Below are positions 1-7,804 of a stretch of DNA of 10,045 nucleotides, one piece after another. Position numbers and translations under genes: made by a program. The stretch lies in assembly GCA_028565635.1 (NCBI GenBank), contig JAOXYB010068734.1, forward strand, positions 1-10,045. Direction: 5' to 3'. A model generated the notes under the pieces. It was given only the letters and a program-made list of their open reading frames with translations. It made no database searches and was not told the origin of the DNA. The number at the start of each line of letters is the position of its first letter. The stretch's first letter is position 1. This DNA comes from Phoronis ovalis. Its lineage: Eukaryota; Phoronida; Phoronidae.

Positions 1-407
1 TTCCATTTTATTTTTGGAAATTCAATAACTTTTCTACCCAGAAATATAGCTTGCTGCAAAAATTTGAATTGCTTCCATGTTCCAAATTTATATTTGCAAA
101 TATTTAAATTTTGGATTGCTATATTTGCAAATATTTGGATTTAATTTGCTACTGCTGGTTAGCATTTTGAATTTGCATGGTCCTGTGGCACATGCAAAAC
201 TTTGATTGCTCCAAGTATATATGCTGGAGAACTATTCCTCATTTATTATATATGTAAGTACTATAATAATATAAAGTACTTTTGATGTCTCCATAAATGG
301 TTTGATCAATTTTTTCCTGAGTATTATATCGAAAACCATTGTTGGGATGAAAGCTTAATAAATATTTTTATACCATCAAATCAAGGAGTTTGCTTATTTA
401 GTTACAG
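1..407 (+). other. Intron (or upstream sequence) 5' of the first visible GBA exon
   Basis: This very AT-rich stretch ends in the acceptor of the first visible exon. The acceptor is doubled: AG at 400-401 and AG at 406-407 (TAGTTACAG) differ by 6 nt, so either use keeps frame and adds or removes two residues. I looked for a signal-peptide exon, which needs an ATG, a hydrophobic run and a donor leaving one extra base, and found none. The short ATG frames near the good GTAAGT donor at 254 have the wrong phase and are not hydrophobic. The start codon therefore probably lies left of the window. A small 31-bp-spaced repeat occurs at 91-136. Confidence 0.6.
91..136. repeat. Two-copy short repeat containing a palindromic octamer-like motif
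   Basis: TATTTGCAAATATTT occurs at 91-105 and again at 122-136, a 31-bp spacing. The core TATTTGCAAATA is a perfect palindrome and contains ATTTGCAAAT, resembling a POU/Oct octamer. The surrounding 1-180 is built from related phrases (AATTTGCAT, GGATTGCT, TTTAATTTGCT), so simple local duplication in AT-rich DNA explains it. No regulatory role is shown. Confidence 0.5.
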
Positions 408-599
408 CTCCATGTCTCGCTAAAAATTTCGGAGGTTCCTCCATCGTGTGTCTATGCAATGCTACCTACTGTGATACTTTGATGCCTACATTAGAGGTTG
501 CCAGTGGACATTATGAAGTATACCAAACAACACAGAAAGGTGACAGATTTAAAAAAATGGTGGGAGTGTTTGAAAATTCCGGAACATATAGTGCATCTG
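408..599 (+). CDS. GBA1: GBA exon a: mature N-terminus and disulfide cluster
   Basis: The exon starts two bases into a codon (probably Ala) and ends with one extra base before GTAAGT. It encodes 63 full codons, beginning [20 protein letters not shown]. The four cysteines match those forming C4-C16 and C18-C23 in human enzyme, and the N-A-T sequon between the last two matches N19, the glycosylation site reported as critical for human activity. The rest covers the first strands of the non-catalytic beta domains. The start at 408 is preferred over 402 because it follows the more typical ...TTACAG acceptor. The exon lacks a signal peptide, which must come from an upstream exon. Confidence 0.93.
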
Positions 600-3500
600 G
601 TAAGTAATAATAATGTTTCAAAATTGACCACTGCTAGGTAACAAACATCTAGTGTGGCTGGAATTATATGAGGGGGCTTTAATATTGAATAGCGAAAAAT
701 TAAATAACTCCGTGAAATATGAAACTGTCATTTATCACTTGTTACAAAATTGTTTATGATACCTGGATTATGAAATGGTGAAAGGTAATTTTTAGATAAG
801 TCTGTTTATTGGTAAATGTGAATAAGATGTGATAAATCGAACACTGTTTTCTATTCAATACTGAATGGTTATGTATGCAAAGGGTATAAATACATCCTTT
901 CTCATCGCTGGATACACTACTTCATATGCATGGGTTTGTACATTTTGTGTGTAGCATTGTGTGCTGTGGAAGAATTAAGTTTATATCTCTGTAATTTCAG
1001 TTGACATTATAATGACAATTGACCCTAATGTAACCTACCAATCGTTGATGGGGTTTGGTGGTGCAATCACAGATGCTGCTGGAATAAACATTCTCAAACT
1101 ATCGGCAAAAACACAACAGAACCTATTGGCATCTTACTATTCACCTTCAGGTATATATGACATAAACTTGCTGATCATTTTTGATCTGTTTCATTTAAAC
1201 CCTATTATTATTATTATTATTACAAACTCTGGTCAAATGTGTGCTCTTCTTGATTATTAGTTTATGGTTGCTTTGTCTGCTATTGAGAGATCAACTGTCG
1301 ACATGAAACACTGGCCAAAAATAAGACAAAAGTTAGCTACGAAAACCACAAACAAGCCATGGGCACAGCCATTGTGAAAAAAAATCTTGTTTTAATTCCT
1401 AGTTGTATTGCTCTGCAGTATTGTCAAGCAGAAGCAAAGTTGCAATTTCTGTTGTCTATAAATATGCTGGTCTCTCTTCTACCAGGGGACATTTTTTTGA
1501 CACATGTAATTCATGTTAAGTACAGGGAGTCAGATACAGGGATAGCTATCAGCCAGCATACAGTAACACTGGTCATGGATACGGAAATATTCTAGATTAT
1601 TTTGAACCTTATTTTTTTGGAAAAAAATGAGCATTCAATTAGAAATCGATTCAAAGAAAAGACAAAATTGTGCAAGATAATATATGAATAACAAAAAATA
1701 TGTAATAGTCCTTCACTGAATACAATTTATTCTCCTGTTCATAAATTTTTAAATGGAGAGAAGTTGAAATGTTCAGATTTGAACATTAGTCGAGAGGGCA
1801 AGCCTTATAAAATTTGGTGAAAGTCATGTCATCAGGTTGAATAGAGAGGGATGATTTTATTAATGAGACCAAGATTCCTGAAGTCTTTAAATCATTAATA
1901 AATTTCTCTTGTTAATAATCCTTAATAATGATAATATAAAACCAAAATGAATTTTTTATGAACACTGGCTTTCATCTTCTATCAGACTAGCTAGTTTCTT
2001 GTGTCGCCACCAGATGGCAAAATGGTTATTAACCGATGAAAACAACTGGTACAGTACCTTGCATTTATAATATGTCAATGGTCATCTCTCTTCTCAGTGA
2101 AGTTTATAAATCTGTAAGAATTCTTTTAAAACAATTAAAATCATTGTTTATCTAATTAATATTTTTCCAGGTATTGAATATACAATGGGTCGTATACCAA
2201 TGGCTGCCTGTGATTTTTCAACGCATGAATATTCATATGATGATAATGATGGAGATTTTGAACTGAAAAAGTTCTCACTAACCGTAGAAGACTATAAATA
2301 TAAAGTAATATAAAATTGCAATTTTTAAAAAGTATTCTGTCTTACATGAGTTAATTCAATAGTGATGAATTGCACATGTGGGCAAGTTTTTTTACATAAG
2401 AATACATAATGCATTACTTGAAAAGTTAATTAATAATATTAAAACTGTTAATACATAATAATATGAAATGTGGAATTGTAAAGAATGGAGTATATGATAA
2501 CTTTGTATTTTGTGTGAAAATTAATTTTTCAAAGTCGACCTATATGGTATTTTCCAGATTCCCATCTTTCAAAAAGCTCAGGCAATGAGTCGCCGTAAAA
2601 TTAATTTATTTGGGAGTCCTTGGAGTGCCCCTGCATGGTTAAAGACTAATGACAACATGCATGGTAAAGGAAGTTTAAAGGGACAGGCAGGTGACAAGTA
2701 CCATAAAACGTGGGCCAACTACTTCGTAAGGTGTGTTTAATAGGTTGAGGGAAGAGAATAATTTCAGAATACCACTCAGTTTTATGTGACTGTAGTATTA
2801 CATAAATGCAGTTTATATTGGTATGGTTTGACTTTCATATTTTGTGTTTGCAATTGTATTTTGAAGTATGATACCTCATTTAAATAATTAGGAAAACAAA
2901 AGACATTTGCTGGTGTTATTCCACTATTAGGTAGTTGAAGATTTCCTTAGTCAAAACCTTTGTAAAGGCGAAAGCAAGCAGCACCTTCTCTACAGGATAA
3001 AAATGAAAGGAAACATTTATTTTACCTTGCAAGACTCTTTTGATTAATAATATAATTCTTTCTTTTAGCATTTCTGCTGTTGCTGTTCGATTTCATTTAA
3101 TTATGCTCTTCTATTTTCAGATTTTTGCAAGAATACAAGAAGGAGAACATTACATTTTGGGGTATGACAGCACAGAATGAACCAACAGATGGCGAAATAG
3201 TATTCTTTAGATTCACATGTATGGGATTCACAGCTGTGCAACAAAGAGACTTCATTGTGTCTGACCTAGGTGAATTATTATTTGTCTCATTGTAATGTTA
3301 TAAACATACCACAGATGAATAAGGAAATCTTTCCAAAAGAAATATTAAAATTTCTAAGAATGTGCTTAGCATATTTCGGGGGTATTGCCTGGTAGTCAGC
3401 CCAGTGGTATTAACATGCACTGATTATCTGCATGTCGTCATAAGTGAATCCAACAAAACAGTTTTGTCACCAGTAATTGGTTATACTTTGTCAAATTTAA

Positions 3501-5971
3501 TAGTGACAGAAGTATGCAGACAGTTTTGTACTCTGGTAATAATCAGATATTTTTCATAATGCCATATTCATAAGGCATTTATCAAAATGGCCAAAGCTCA
3601 CCAATAATAGCTTGGAGCTGTTTGTGATGCAATATTATATCAATTAACTTAGGATGTATATGGAACATTTAATTGACATTTGGAATATTCATTATTTGTT
3701 TGATGTTGCCTTTTTATAGAAAAAAAACTTGTGTGTATGTTATCCTAATACAACTAACCACTGTTTGGTTAATTCAGGTCCAGCCTTGGAAAAGAATGGT
3801 TTTGCTGATGTTAAACTCATGATCCTAGATGACAATCGGTTTCTACTGCCTGACTGGGCAAATGTGGTAAGGGCTTTTCTCTTGAAAATTACTACTAGAG
3901 GGAGGCCCTGAGAAAAATGTGGTTCCTACAGTTTCCATTGCAATCAGGAGTTGGAAAAACTGATTTTTTGCGTGCTAAATGCCCAACACCACAGTGCAGC
4001 TCAATGAATTGACCAATAGAATTGTAATTGTGGTATAAATGAACTCATGGTGTGGTAAAAACTGCTCTCATACATCCCTGACACACAGCATGTTTGAACT
4101 TAGTCTAGCTAGTACTTGGATCTGCTATTTTTTACAGATTCTAAGAAACAAAACAGCTTCTAAATATGTATCTGGTATTGGAGTTCATTGGTATTTAGAT
4201 GAAATTGGCCCCCCTGATGCAACCTTAGATCCAGTAAACAAGGAATTTCCTGATAAATTCATTCTTGCGACTGAAGCTTGTGAAGGTTCAAGTCCTTTTA
4301 TACGAAACTCAGAGAGAGTACAACTGGGTGACTGGGAAAGGGCGGAGAATTATGCAAAATCTATACTACAGGTAAGAAAAAAATGGATTTTAATTTATTA
4401 CCTGCTATAGTAACTGTAATAAACAACCTTGTTACCAGGCCTGTTACCAGGTAATATCTGCTTTGCTTTCTAATAATATACCAGTAACTATGAGTACTAT
4501 GGCAGGTGGTTTTCATGCAAGATTCTTCAAAATTGAACTACAACATACAATGCATGACATAGCAGTAACAGTGCAGCAATATAATGCAAACTGGGACTGT
4601 GGCGCATGTATTAGTTTGAACATGTGATTTGTTTTTGTGGTTGCAACCTTAAGACATTTCAGAATTTCTGCAAAGACTGTGGGCGTTTAATTTTCAGGAC
4701 TTAAATCACTGGGTTGTTGGTTGGATGGACTGGAACATTGCTTTAGATGAGACCGGCGGACCAAACTGGGATAAGAATTTTGTCGATAGTCCTATCATAG
4801 TCAACGCAACCAATGATGAATTCTATAAACAGCCCATGTTTTATGCTCTTGGACACTTCAGGTGAGTCGGAATATTCGGTTGACAGATCGTGCCCAAATT
4901 TTGTATGAATAACAAATAATGTTGTTTTGATTGTGGCCACTTCTAGAGCTTCTTCTACAACATACATTCAAAGGAATTTCCTAGAGTAGAGGCTGCTCTC
5001 TAAAGTGGTTTAGCACGTTTTCTCCTGTGATTAAGATTTCATGTGTATAATTTACATTATGTTAACTGGTCCAGTACAAAGCTGTCCGTAAGCACAGAAC
5101 TTTGAATACTCGGGTAACAGCTGATTATAATTAACAAAGAAATATAGATGAACAGGTTGCTAAACTTTCATTGATTGATTTTAATGTAGTTGTAGCGCCA
5201 CATTCAGGCATCAACTATTCTTTGAACATTGTATAATTATGTCTTGCCTCATTCTCACATTGTCTCCGTGTTATGATGATTTTTTTATTTACAGCAAATT
5301 TTTACCAAAAGATTCTGTAAGAATTGACCTCAAGAGTTCTAGCAATGACCTAGATGCTGTAGCTTTTAATACACCTGAACATACAAGAGTTATAATTATA
5401 AATAACAGGTGAGAGGGAAATGCTTTGATTAGTGTCGGAGGTGTCTGCTGGTGCTGGGAGGTTGTGAACCCCATTCACTTAACACTATTACCATGTATTT
5501 TGATATGGTACTTTGTTTTGGCATACTTTTACAATCACAAAACTTGAAGGACTGCAACAGCTTGCAAGTATTGTCTCTTTGAATGACTATACTCACCAAT
5601 AGACTATTTACATACACTTGATGGAAGTCCCCTTGTTACAATGTTTTGTGACAAATATTTTACATCCTATCAAATTTGTATGTGTAAATGTACTTCATAT
5701 TTGAGTAAGGCGAGTTATAACACATTCTGTACTTTATAAACAAATCATATATTTTTGTGTTATGAAAATCAATCATGCAGAGATAATTGGTTAGGACCAT
5801 TGATCTTTACCAGAACTGAATCTCAGTATTCATGGACTATTAAAGGTATTAATTCTTTATTTTAGGAGTGACAAAGACATTACGTTTGCTGCTAAGGACC
5901 CATTGTACGGGATTCTTCAAGGTTCATCGCCTGCTAAATCACTGCAGACGTATGTATGGACAACTAAATAA
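408..5971 (+). CDS. GBA1: Lysosomal glucosylceramidase (acid beta-glucosidase, GH30), 5'-partial, ten exons
   Basis: This enzyme hydrolyses glucosylceramide to glucose and ceramide in the lysosome; in vertebrates it needs saposin C and is sorted by LIMP-2. Exons 408-599, 1001-1150, 2171-2304, 2558-2730, 3121-3269, 3778-3866, 4138-4371, 4698-4861, 5295-5408 and 5866-5971 all have GT/AG borders and compatible phases. They give about 500 residues plus stop, against 497 in mature human enzyme. Visible landmarks, with human mature numbering recalled from the family: cysteine cluster PCLAK...CLCNATYC (C4, C16, C18, C23); [21 protein letters not shown] (R120, C126, D127); [11 protein letters not shown] (W179); TAQNEP (N234, acid/base E235); HWYLD (Y313); ATEACEG (nucleophile E340, C342); GWMDWN (W378, W381); NDLDAVAF (L444); NNRS (N462 sequon). 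The signal-peptide exon is outside the window. Family identity is near certain; orthology to GBA1 rather than a duplicated paralogue is inferred. Confidence 0.96.
600..1000 (+). other. GBA intron between exons a and b
   Basis: A 401-bp phase-1 intron with GTAAGT donor at 600 and TAATTTCAG acceptor ending at 1000. It is AT-rich unique-looking sequence. I see no gene, repeat or RNA in it. Confidence 0.85.
1001..1150 (+). CDS. GBA1: GBA exon b: start of the catalytic (beta/alpha)8 barrel
   Basis: It encodes [12 protein letters not shown] then [20 protein letters not shown] and ASYYSPSG, aligning with human ...[20 protein letters not shown]...YFSEEG. The GFGGA.TDA motif is a GH30 clan A signature at the first barrel strand. 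An NVT sequon (codons in 1027-1035) is present. Entry is phase 1 (split GTT) and exit phase 1 (split GGT) before GTATAT at 1151. The open frame continues to a stop at 1258-1260, but that extension is intronic and becomes a TAT-rich simple repeat. Confidence 0.95.
1203..1222. repeat. TAT/TTA trinucleotide microsatellite
   Basis: About six to seven uninterrupted TAT units lie just inside the GBA intron. This is ordinary AT-rich simple sequence, likely length-polymorphic. Confidence 0.85.
2007..2018 (+). promoter_or_regulatory. CTCF-like motif in GBA intron
   Basis: CCACCAGATGGC fits the bilaterian CTCF core consensus CCASYAGRKGGC at every position and stands out in otherwise AT-rich intron. 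A 12-mer match can arise by chance, and occupancy cannot be judged from sequence. Confidence 0.35.
2171..2304 (+). CDS. GBA1: GBA exon c: barrel strand with [11 protein letters not shown]
   Basis: It encodes [17 protein letters not shown] followed by an acidic loop (YDDNDGDFE) and [13 protein letters not shown]. The Arg of GRIP aligns with human R120 and the C-D pair with C126-D127, which line the active-site pocket. Entry is phase 1 and exit phase 0, before GTAATA at 2305. In-frame TAA follows at once if the intron is read through. Confidence 0.96.
2558..2730 (+). CDS. GBA1: GBA exon d: [11 protein letters not shown] segment
   Basis: It encodes [32 protein letters not shown] and [20 protein letters not shown], ending YFVR (split Arg). 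SPW contains the Trp equivalent to human W179 in the substrate pocket, and [17 protein letters not shown] matches the human sequence almost position by position. It enters in phase 0 after TTTTCCAG and leaves in phase 2 before GTGTGT at 2731. Confidence 0.96.
2731..3120 (+). other. GBA intron between exons d and e
   Basis: A 390-bp phase-2 intron with GTGTGT donor and a CTATTTTCAG acceptor ending at 3120. I see no gene, repeat or RNA in it. Confidence 0.85.
3121..3269 (+). CDS. GBA1: GBA exon e: acid/base catalytic glutamate
   Basis: It encodes [20 protein letters not shown] then EP. The Glu codon at 3179-3181 aligns with human E235, the general acid/base, preceded by Asn (N234) as expected in clan A. 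The following loop [17 protein letters not shown] replaces the human EPSAGLLSGYPFQCLGF. Cys (C248) is kept, but the position of active-site Tyr244 is Phe. It also carries an NIT sequon at 3146-3154 and ends [10 protein letters not shown], matching human HQRDFIARDL. Entry is phase 2, exit phase 1 before GTGAAT at 3270. Confidence 0.96.
3270..3777 (+). other. GBA intron between exons e and f
   Basis: A 508-bp phase-1 intron with GTGAAT donor and TTAATTCAG acceptor ending at 3777. A 65-codon open frame at 3362-3559 encodes nothing recognisable. No repeats or RNA genes are seen. Confidence 0.85.
3778..3866 (+). CDS. GBA1: GBA exon f: [15 protein letters not shown] segment
   Basis: It encodes [20 protein letters not shown] and [10 protein letters not shown], aligning with human [31 protein letters not shown] in the catalytic barrel. 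It is the smallest visible exon (89 nt), entering in phase 1 and leaving in phase 0 before GTAAGG at 3867. Confidence 0.95.
4138..4371 (+). CDS. GBA1: GBA exon g: catalytic nucleophile
   Basis: A 78-codon phase 0-0 exon that encodes [20 protein letters not shown], a variable stretch, [14 protein letters not shown], and [19 protein letters not shown]. The Glu at 4273-4275 in ATEACEG aligns with human E340, the nucleophile that forms the glucosyl-enzyme intermediate; the adjacent Cys matches C342 and HWY contains Y313. An NKT sequon (4147-4155) is specific to this protein. The frame is open upstream to 4039, but that part is intron: the TTTTTTACAG acceptor ends at 4137. Confidence 0.97.
4372..4697 (+). 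other. GBA intron between exons g and h
   Basis: A 326-bp phase-0 intron with GTAAGA donor and AATTTTCAG acceptor ending at 4697. GTTACCAGG occurs twice 12 bp apart (4431-4439, 4443-4451), the second making a donor-like CAGGTAAT. Nothing else is noted. Confidence 0.85.
4698..4861 (+). CDS. GBA1: GBA exon h: GWMDWN and GGPNW segment
   Basis: It encodes [43 protein letters not shown] and [19 protein letters not shown] holds the two tryptophans equivalent to human W378 and W381, and [30 protein letters not shown] is nearly the human sequence. The NAT sequon aligns close to human N270 (VDITKD). The first codon, Asp, aligns with human N370. Entry is phase 0, exit phase 2 before GTGAGT at 4862. 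Confidence 0.96.
4862..5294 (+). other. GBA intron between exons h and i
   Basis: A 433-bp phase-2 intron with a strong GTGAGT donor and TTTATTTACAG acceptor ending at 5294. I see no gene, repeat or RNA in it. Confidence 0.85.
5295..5408 (+). CDS. GBA1: GBA exon i: C-terminal beta-sandwich, NDLDAVAF
   Basis: It encodes S(split)[31 protein letters not shown] and VIIINNR(split). NDLDAVA contains the Leu equivalent to human L444, the site of the common Gaucher substitution; here it is the normal Leu. Strand VIIINN continues into the sequon completed by the next exon. Phase 2 in and phase 2 out, before GTGAGA at 5409. Confidence 0.95.
5409..5865 (+). other. GBA intron between exons i and j
   Basis: A 457-bp phase-2 intron with a TTTATTTTAG acceptor ending at 5865. 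A 65-nt interval at 5781-5845 has exon-like borders and an open frame but is judged non-coding because including it would shift the frame of the last exon. Nothing else is noted. Confidence 0.8.
5866..5971 (+). CDS. GBA1: GBA exon j: C-terminus and stop codon
   Basis: It encodes (R)[19 protein letters not shown] and [15 protein letters not shown] followed by TAA at 5969-5971. The codon split across the junction plus Ser makes N-R-S, aligning with human N462. KDP..G.L...SP..S..TY.W matches the human C-terminal strand (HTYLWRRQ), so the protein ends where the family normally ends. Confidence 0.95.
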
Positions 5972-6000
5972 ATCGCAATGTCTCCATGATGTTTGTTGTT

Positions 6001-6006
6001 ATTAAA
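6001..6006 (+). promoter_or_regulatory. Possible polyadenylation signal of the GBA gene
   Basis: ATTAAA lies 30 nt after the stop and is followed by a GT-rich stretch (about 6009-6033), the usual layout of a short 3' UTR end. An AATAAA at 6912-6917 is an alternative that would give a 3' UTR of nearly 1 kb. Confidence 0.35.
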
Positions 6007-6560
6007 TATGTGCATGGAAGTTGGATGTTTTATTGCCGAGTAGTCGCAATCATTCCAAACAAATGCTAAAATGTCAGATGCGAGATAGACACCACCTCGA
6101 TTTATTTCTTATTGATTTTACATTGCTTTTACGTTGATTGTTACTAGAAATCACCAAATTTTGTTGGATCACAATTACTGGAATTTAGTTCCCACAAGCC
6201 AAAGAGAGAGATTTGTTATAACTGTTTTAAATTGTTACAGTATGTAAATAGCAAGTAGGTGTAGACAAGGCAGAACTACGCAGTGGAATATTTAAACTAT
6301 AATACTATAAATAGTGATAAAGTATATTTATTTTTAACTATTTTGTATTAAAATACATATTATACAACGATATGGATGTCAGATTGTCAGGTATGTGAAT
6401 ATGTTACTCTGAGATGAATTAGTTCCTTATCATCTGTAGGATGTGAAAATATTTTTGAATTTAATTTATATTGACTTGTGACTACAGATTTTTCTGGAAC
6501 TTATGGAATCATGATTACTGTGTATAAATTAGGATAATTAAATTATTTAGAAAGATTAGA

Positions 6561-6683
6561 TAGACTATCTGCAAGCACTTGGTTGAATGAACAATGTTAC
6601 AGTTCTCTGCGTAGTTGCATGATTTTCACAAAATCAGCATGCTGGATAATTTGATCGTGATTCATCCAAGTGCAAATAGTCTA
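6561..6683. repeat. Imperfect inverted repeat (fold-back) in the intergenic region
   Basis: The left arm beginning TAGACTATCTGC at 6561 continues to ACTTGG, and the right arm ending GCAAATAGTCTA at 6683 is its reverse complement, with one mismatch and a 4-nt bulge over about 18-22 bp. The loop is about 80 bp. No target-site duplication or known terminal motif is evident, so calling it a MITE would be speculative. Confidence 0.5.
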
Positions 6684-7587
6684 TTTATGTGCATGGTTCT
6701 GTTGTTAGTTATGAAGCCAACTCTGTCAGTAGAAACAGTGCTTTGTAACTTGGCCAAGATAATTGAATGCATGTTATTAAGCTGATTGAAGATCTGCATC
6801 ACTCCGAGTAAATAGATGGGATGACACCTACCACCCCAGTTATCGAGATACATATAATATTTACTATCCTAGCTTACATTGGATTTGAACATATCAAAAA
6901 CTTGATGGTGTAATAAATAAAAAAAAGTAACTATTTTAAATTATTCTGTTTTGGTTTAATGCTGTATCCATGCAGTTACATGTAGCAACTGCAGCAAACA
7001 TCATATCTGGGAGAGAAGTCCAGCACTTCAGATAAATGCAGTTACCACATATTCGACATTATATTTCATAGAAACTTGACAGCAAAACAACAATTAAACA
7101 TCTCATTCAACCCAGAGATCAAACAAGATCATACTAATATGGAGCCTTCCATGAAATGTGCAAACATGCCATACCTATACATGGTCATAACAATACAGCT
7201 ATAGAAGAGGTGTTGGACTATAAACACATTTTGATGAGCATTTTTGTTATAAATACTGATTTGTCTTAAACCATTATTAACCAAGACTGAATGTGTAGAT
7301 TACCCATAGATCATCTGGTGTGGCATCTTGTAAGCGGTCTAGGCCTGTGTGACCCTCTGATTCAATCTTAAGAAACAGATCATGGCAAATGCTATGGACC
7401 TTCAATAAAAGTGAATGCAAAAGCCATGGACTACCTGCCTTAGGACTGGTTGCTTTACAGTTACTAAGCATGGAAAAAAATATACGTCCGTGGGAAGCGT
7501 TCTTTATACTTGTCAGACCATTACCATTTTGTCGCACTATTCACAATGTCCAAAAATAGAGAAGCATGTGGCACCTGGGTTAACGGG

Positions 7588-7804
7588 TCACGTCTTCTTA
7601 GCATCATAAGCCTGAAGTCTTTGATTGAGTGGGTTTTCTGGAGATTTCATCCAATCTTTTCTTAACATTTGTTTTAACTGTGAAAGTCTTAGGTTTGGGT
7701 TTTCGGCCTTCAGTCTTGGTAAATTAACTTCCTCAAAAGCTGCAAATGCTGCCTTCATCCTTTTTTCTGGGTGCATGTCTTCCTGAATACCCTGATCGTT
7801 TACA
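7588..7804 (-). CDS. CCDC124: CCDC124 last coding exon
   Basis: It starts at 7804 after ...TTTTGTAG, completing the split codon AG|T (Ser), and reads (S)VNDQGIQEDMHPEKRMKAAF, AAFEEVNLPRLKAENPNL, RLSQLKQMLRKDWMKSPENP and LNQRLQAYDAKKT, with TGA at 7590-7588. This is the most conserved block of the family. The two nearer AG acceptors (before GGTATT and before GAAGAC) would leave the wrong phase, which decides for 7804. An ATG at 7776-7774 is internal, not a start. Confidence 0.95.

Larger units (their letters stand above)
1151..2170 (+). other. Largest GBA intron (1,020 bp)
   Basis: A phase-1 intron from GTATAT at 1151 to TTTTTCCAG ending at 2170. It holds a TAT/TTA trinucleotide run (about 1203-1222), a TAATAA-rich stretch around 1858-1940 and a CTCF-like 12-mer at 2007-2018. 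A 78-codon frame at 1359-1595 has no recognisable domain and is taken as chance. No transposon ends or coding remnants were recognised. Confidence 0.85.
5972..7587. other. Convergent 3' intergenic / 3' UTR region
   Basis: The GBA stop (5971) and the CCDC124 stop (7588) face each other across 1,616 bp. Contents supported by sequence are the ATTAAA at 6001, an AATAAA at 6912-6917 on the plus strand, and an inverted repeat at 6561-6683. For CCDC124 (minus strand) no canonical AATAAA lies close by; TATAAA-type (7508-7503) or ATTAAA (6961-6956) variants are possible. Open frames of 63-86 codons here (6662-6853 -, 7277-7537 -, 7415-7609 +) show no recognisable domain. Confidence 0.7.

Noticed and set aside
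177-253. Possible first GBA exon ending at the GTAAGT donor at 254
   Set aside because: Neither ATG frame (177 or 221) leaves the single extra base needed to join exon a, and neither encodes a hydrophobic signal peptide.
1359-1595. 78-codon open frame in the large GBA intron
   Set aside because: There is no recognisable domain, it sits between well-supported exons, and it has ordinary length for chance in this DNA.
3362-3559. 65-codon open frame on the plus strand
   Set aside because: It is entirely intronic and unrelated to the gene's protein or any family I recognise.
4039-4137. Upstream part of the open frame containing exon g, with its own ATG
   Set aside because: The strong polypyrimidine-CAG acceptor ends at 4137 and homology begins exactly there; the upstream residues are intron read-through.
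4743-4967. Minus-strand open frame over exon h
   Set aside because: It is an antisense shadow of a conserved coding exon.
5289-5617. Two overlapping minus-strand frames over exon i and its intron
   Set aside because: Antisense shadow and intron sequence with no recognisable protein.
5781-5845. Possible extra GBA exon (ATGCAG before it, GTATTA after it, open frame [14 protein letters not shown]...)
   Set aside because: It is 65 nt, so inclusion would shift exon j out of the conserved C-terminal frame. The translation resembles no part of the family and exons i and j join perfectly without it.
7277-7537. 86-codon minus-strand frame just past the CCDC124 stop
   Set aside because: It has no domain that I recognise and lies in the probable 3' UTR. 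It could be an old insertion remnant, but nothing supports that.
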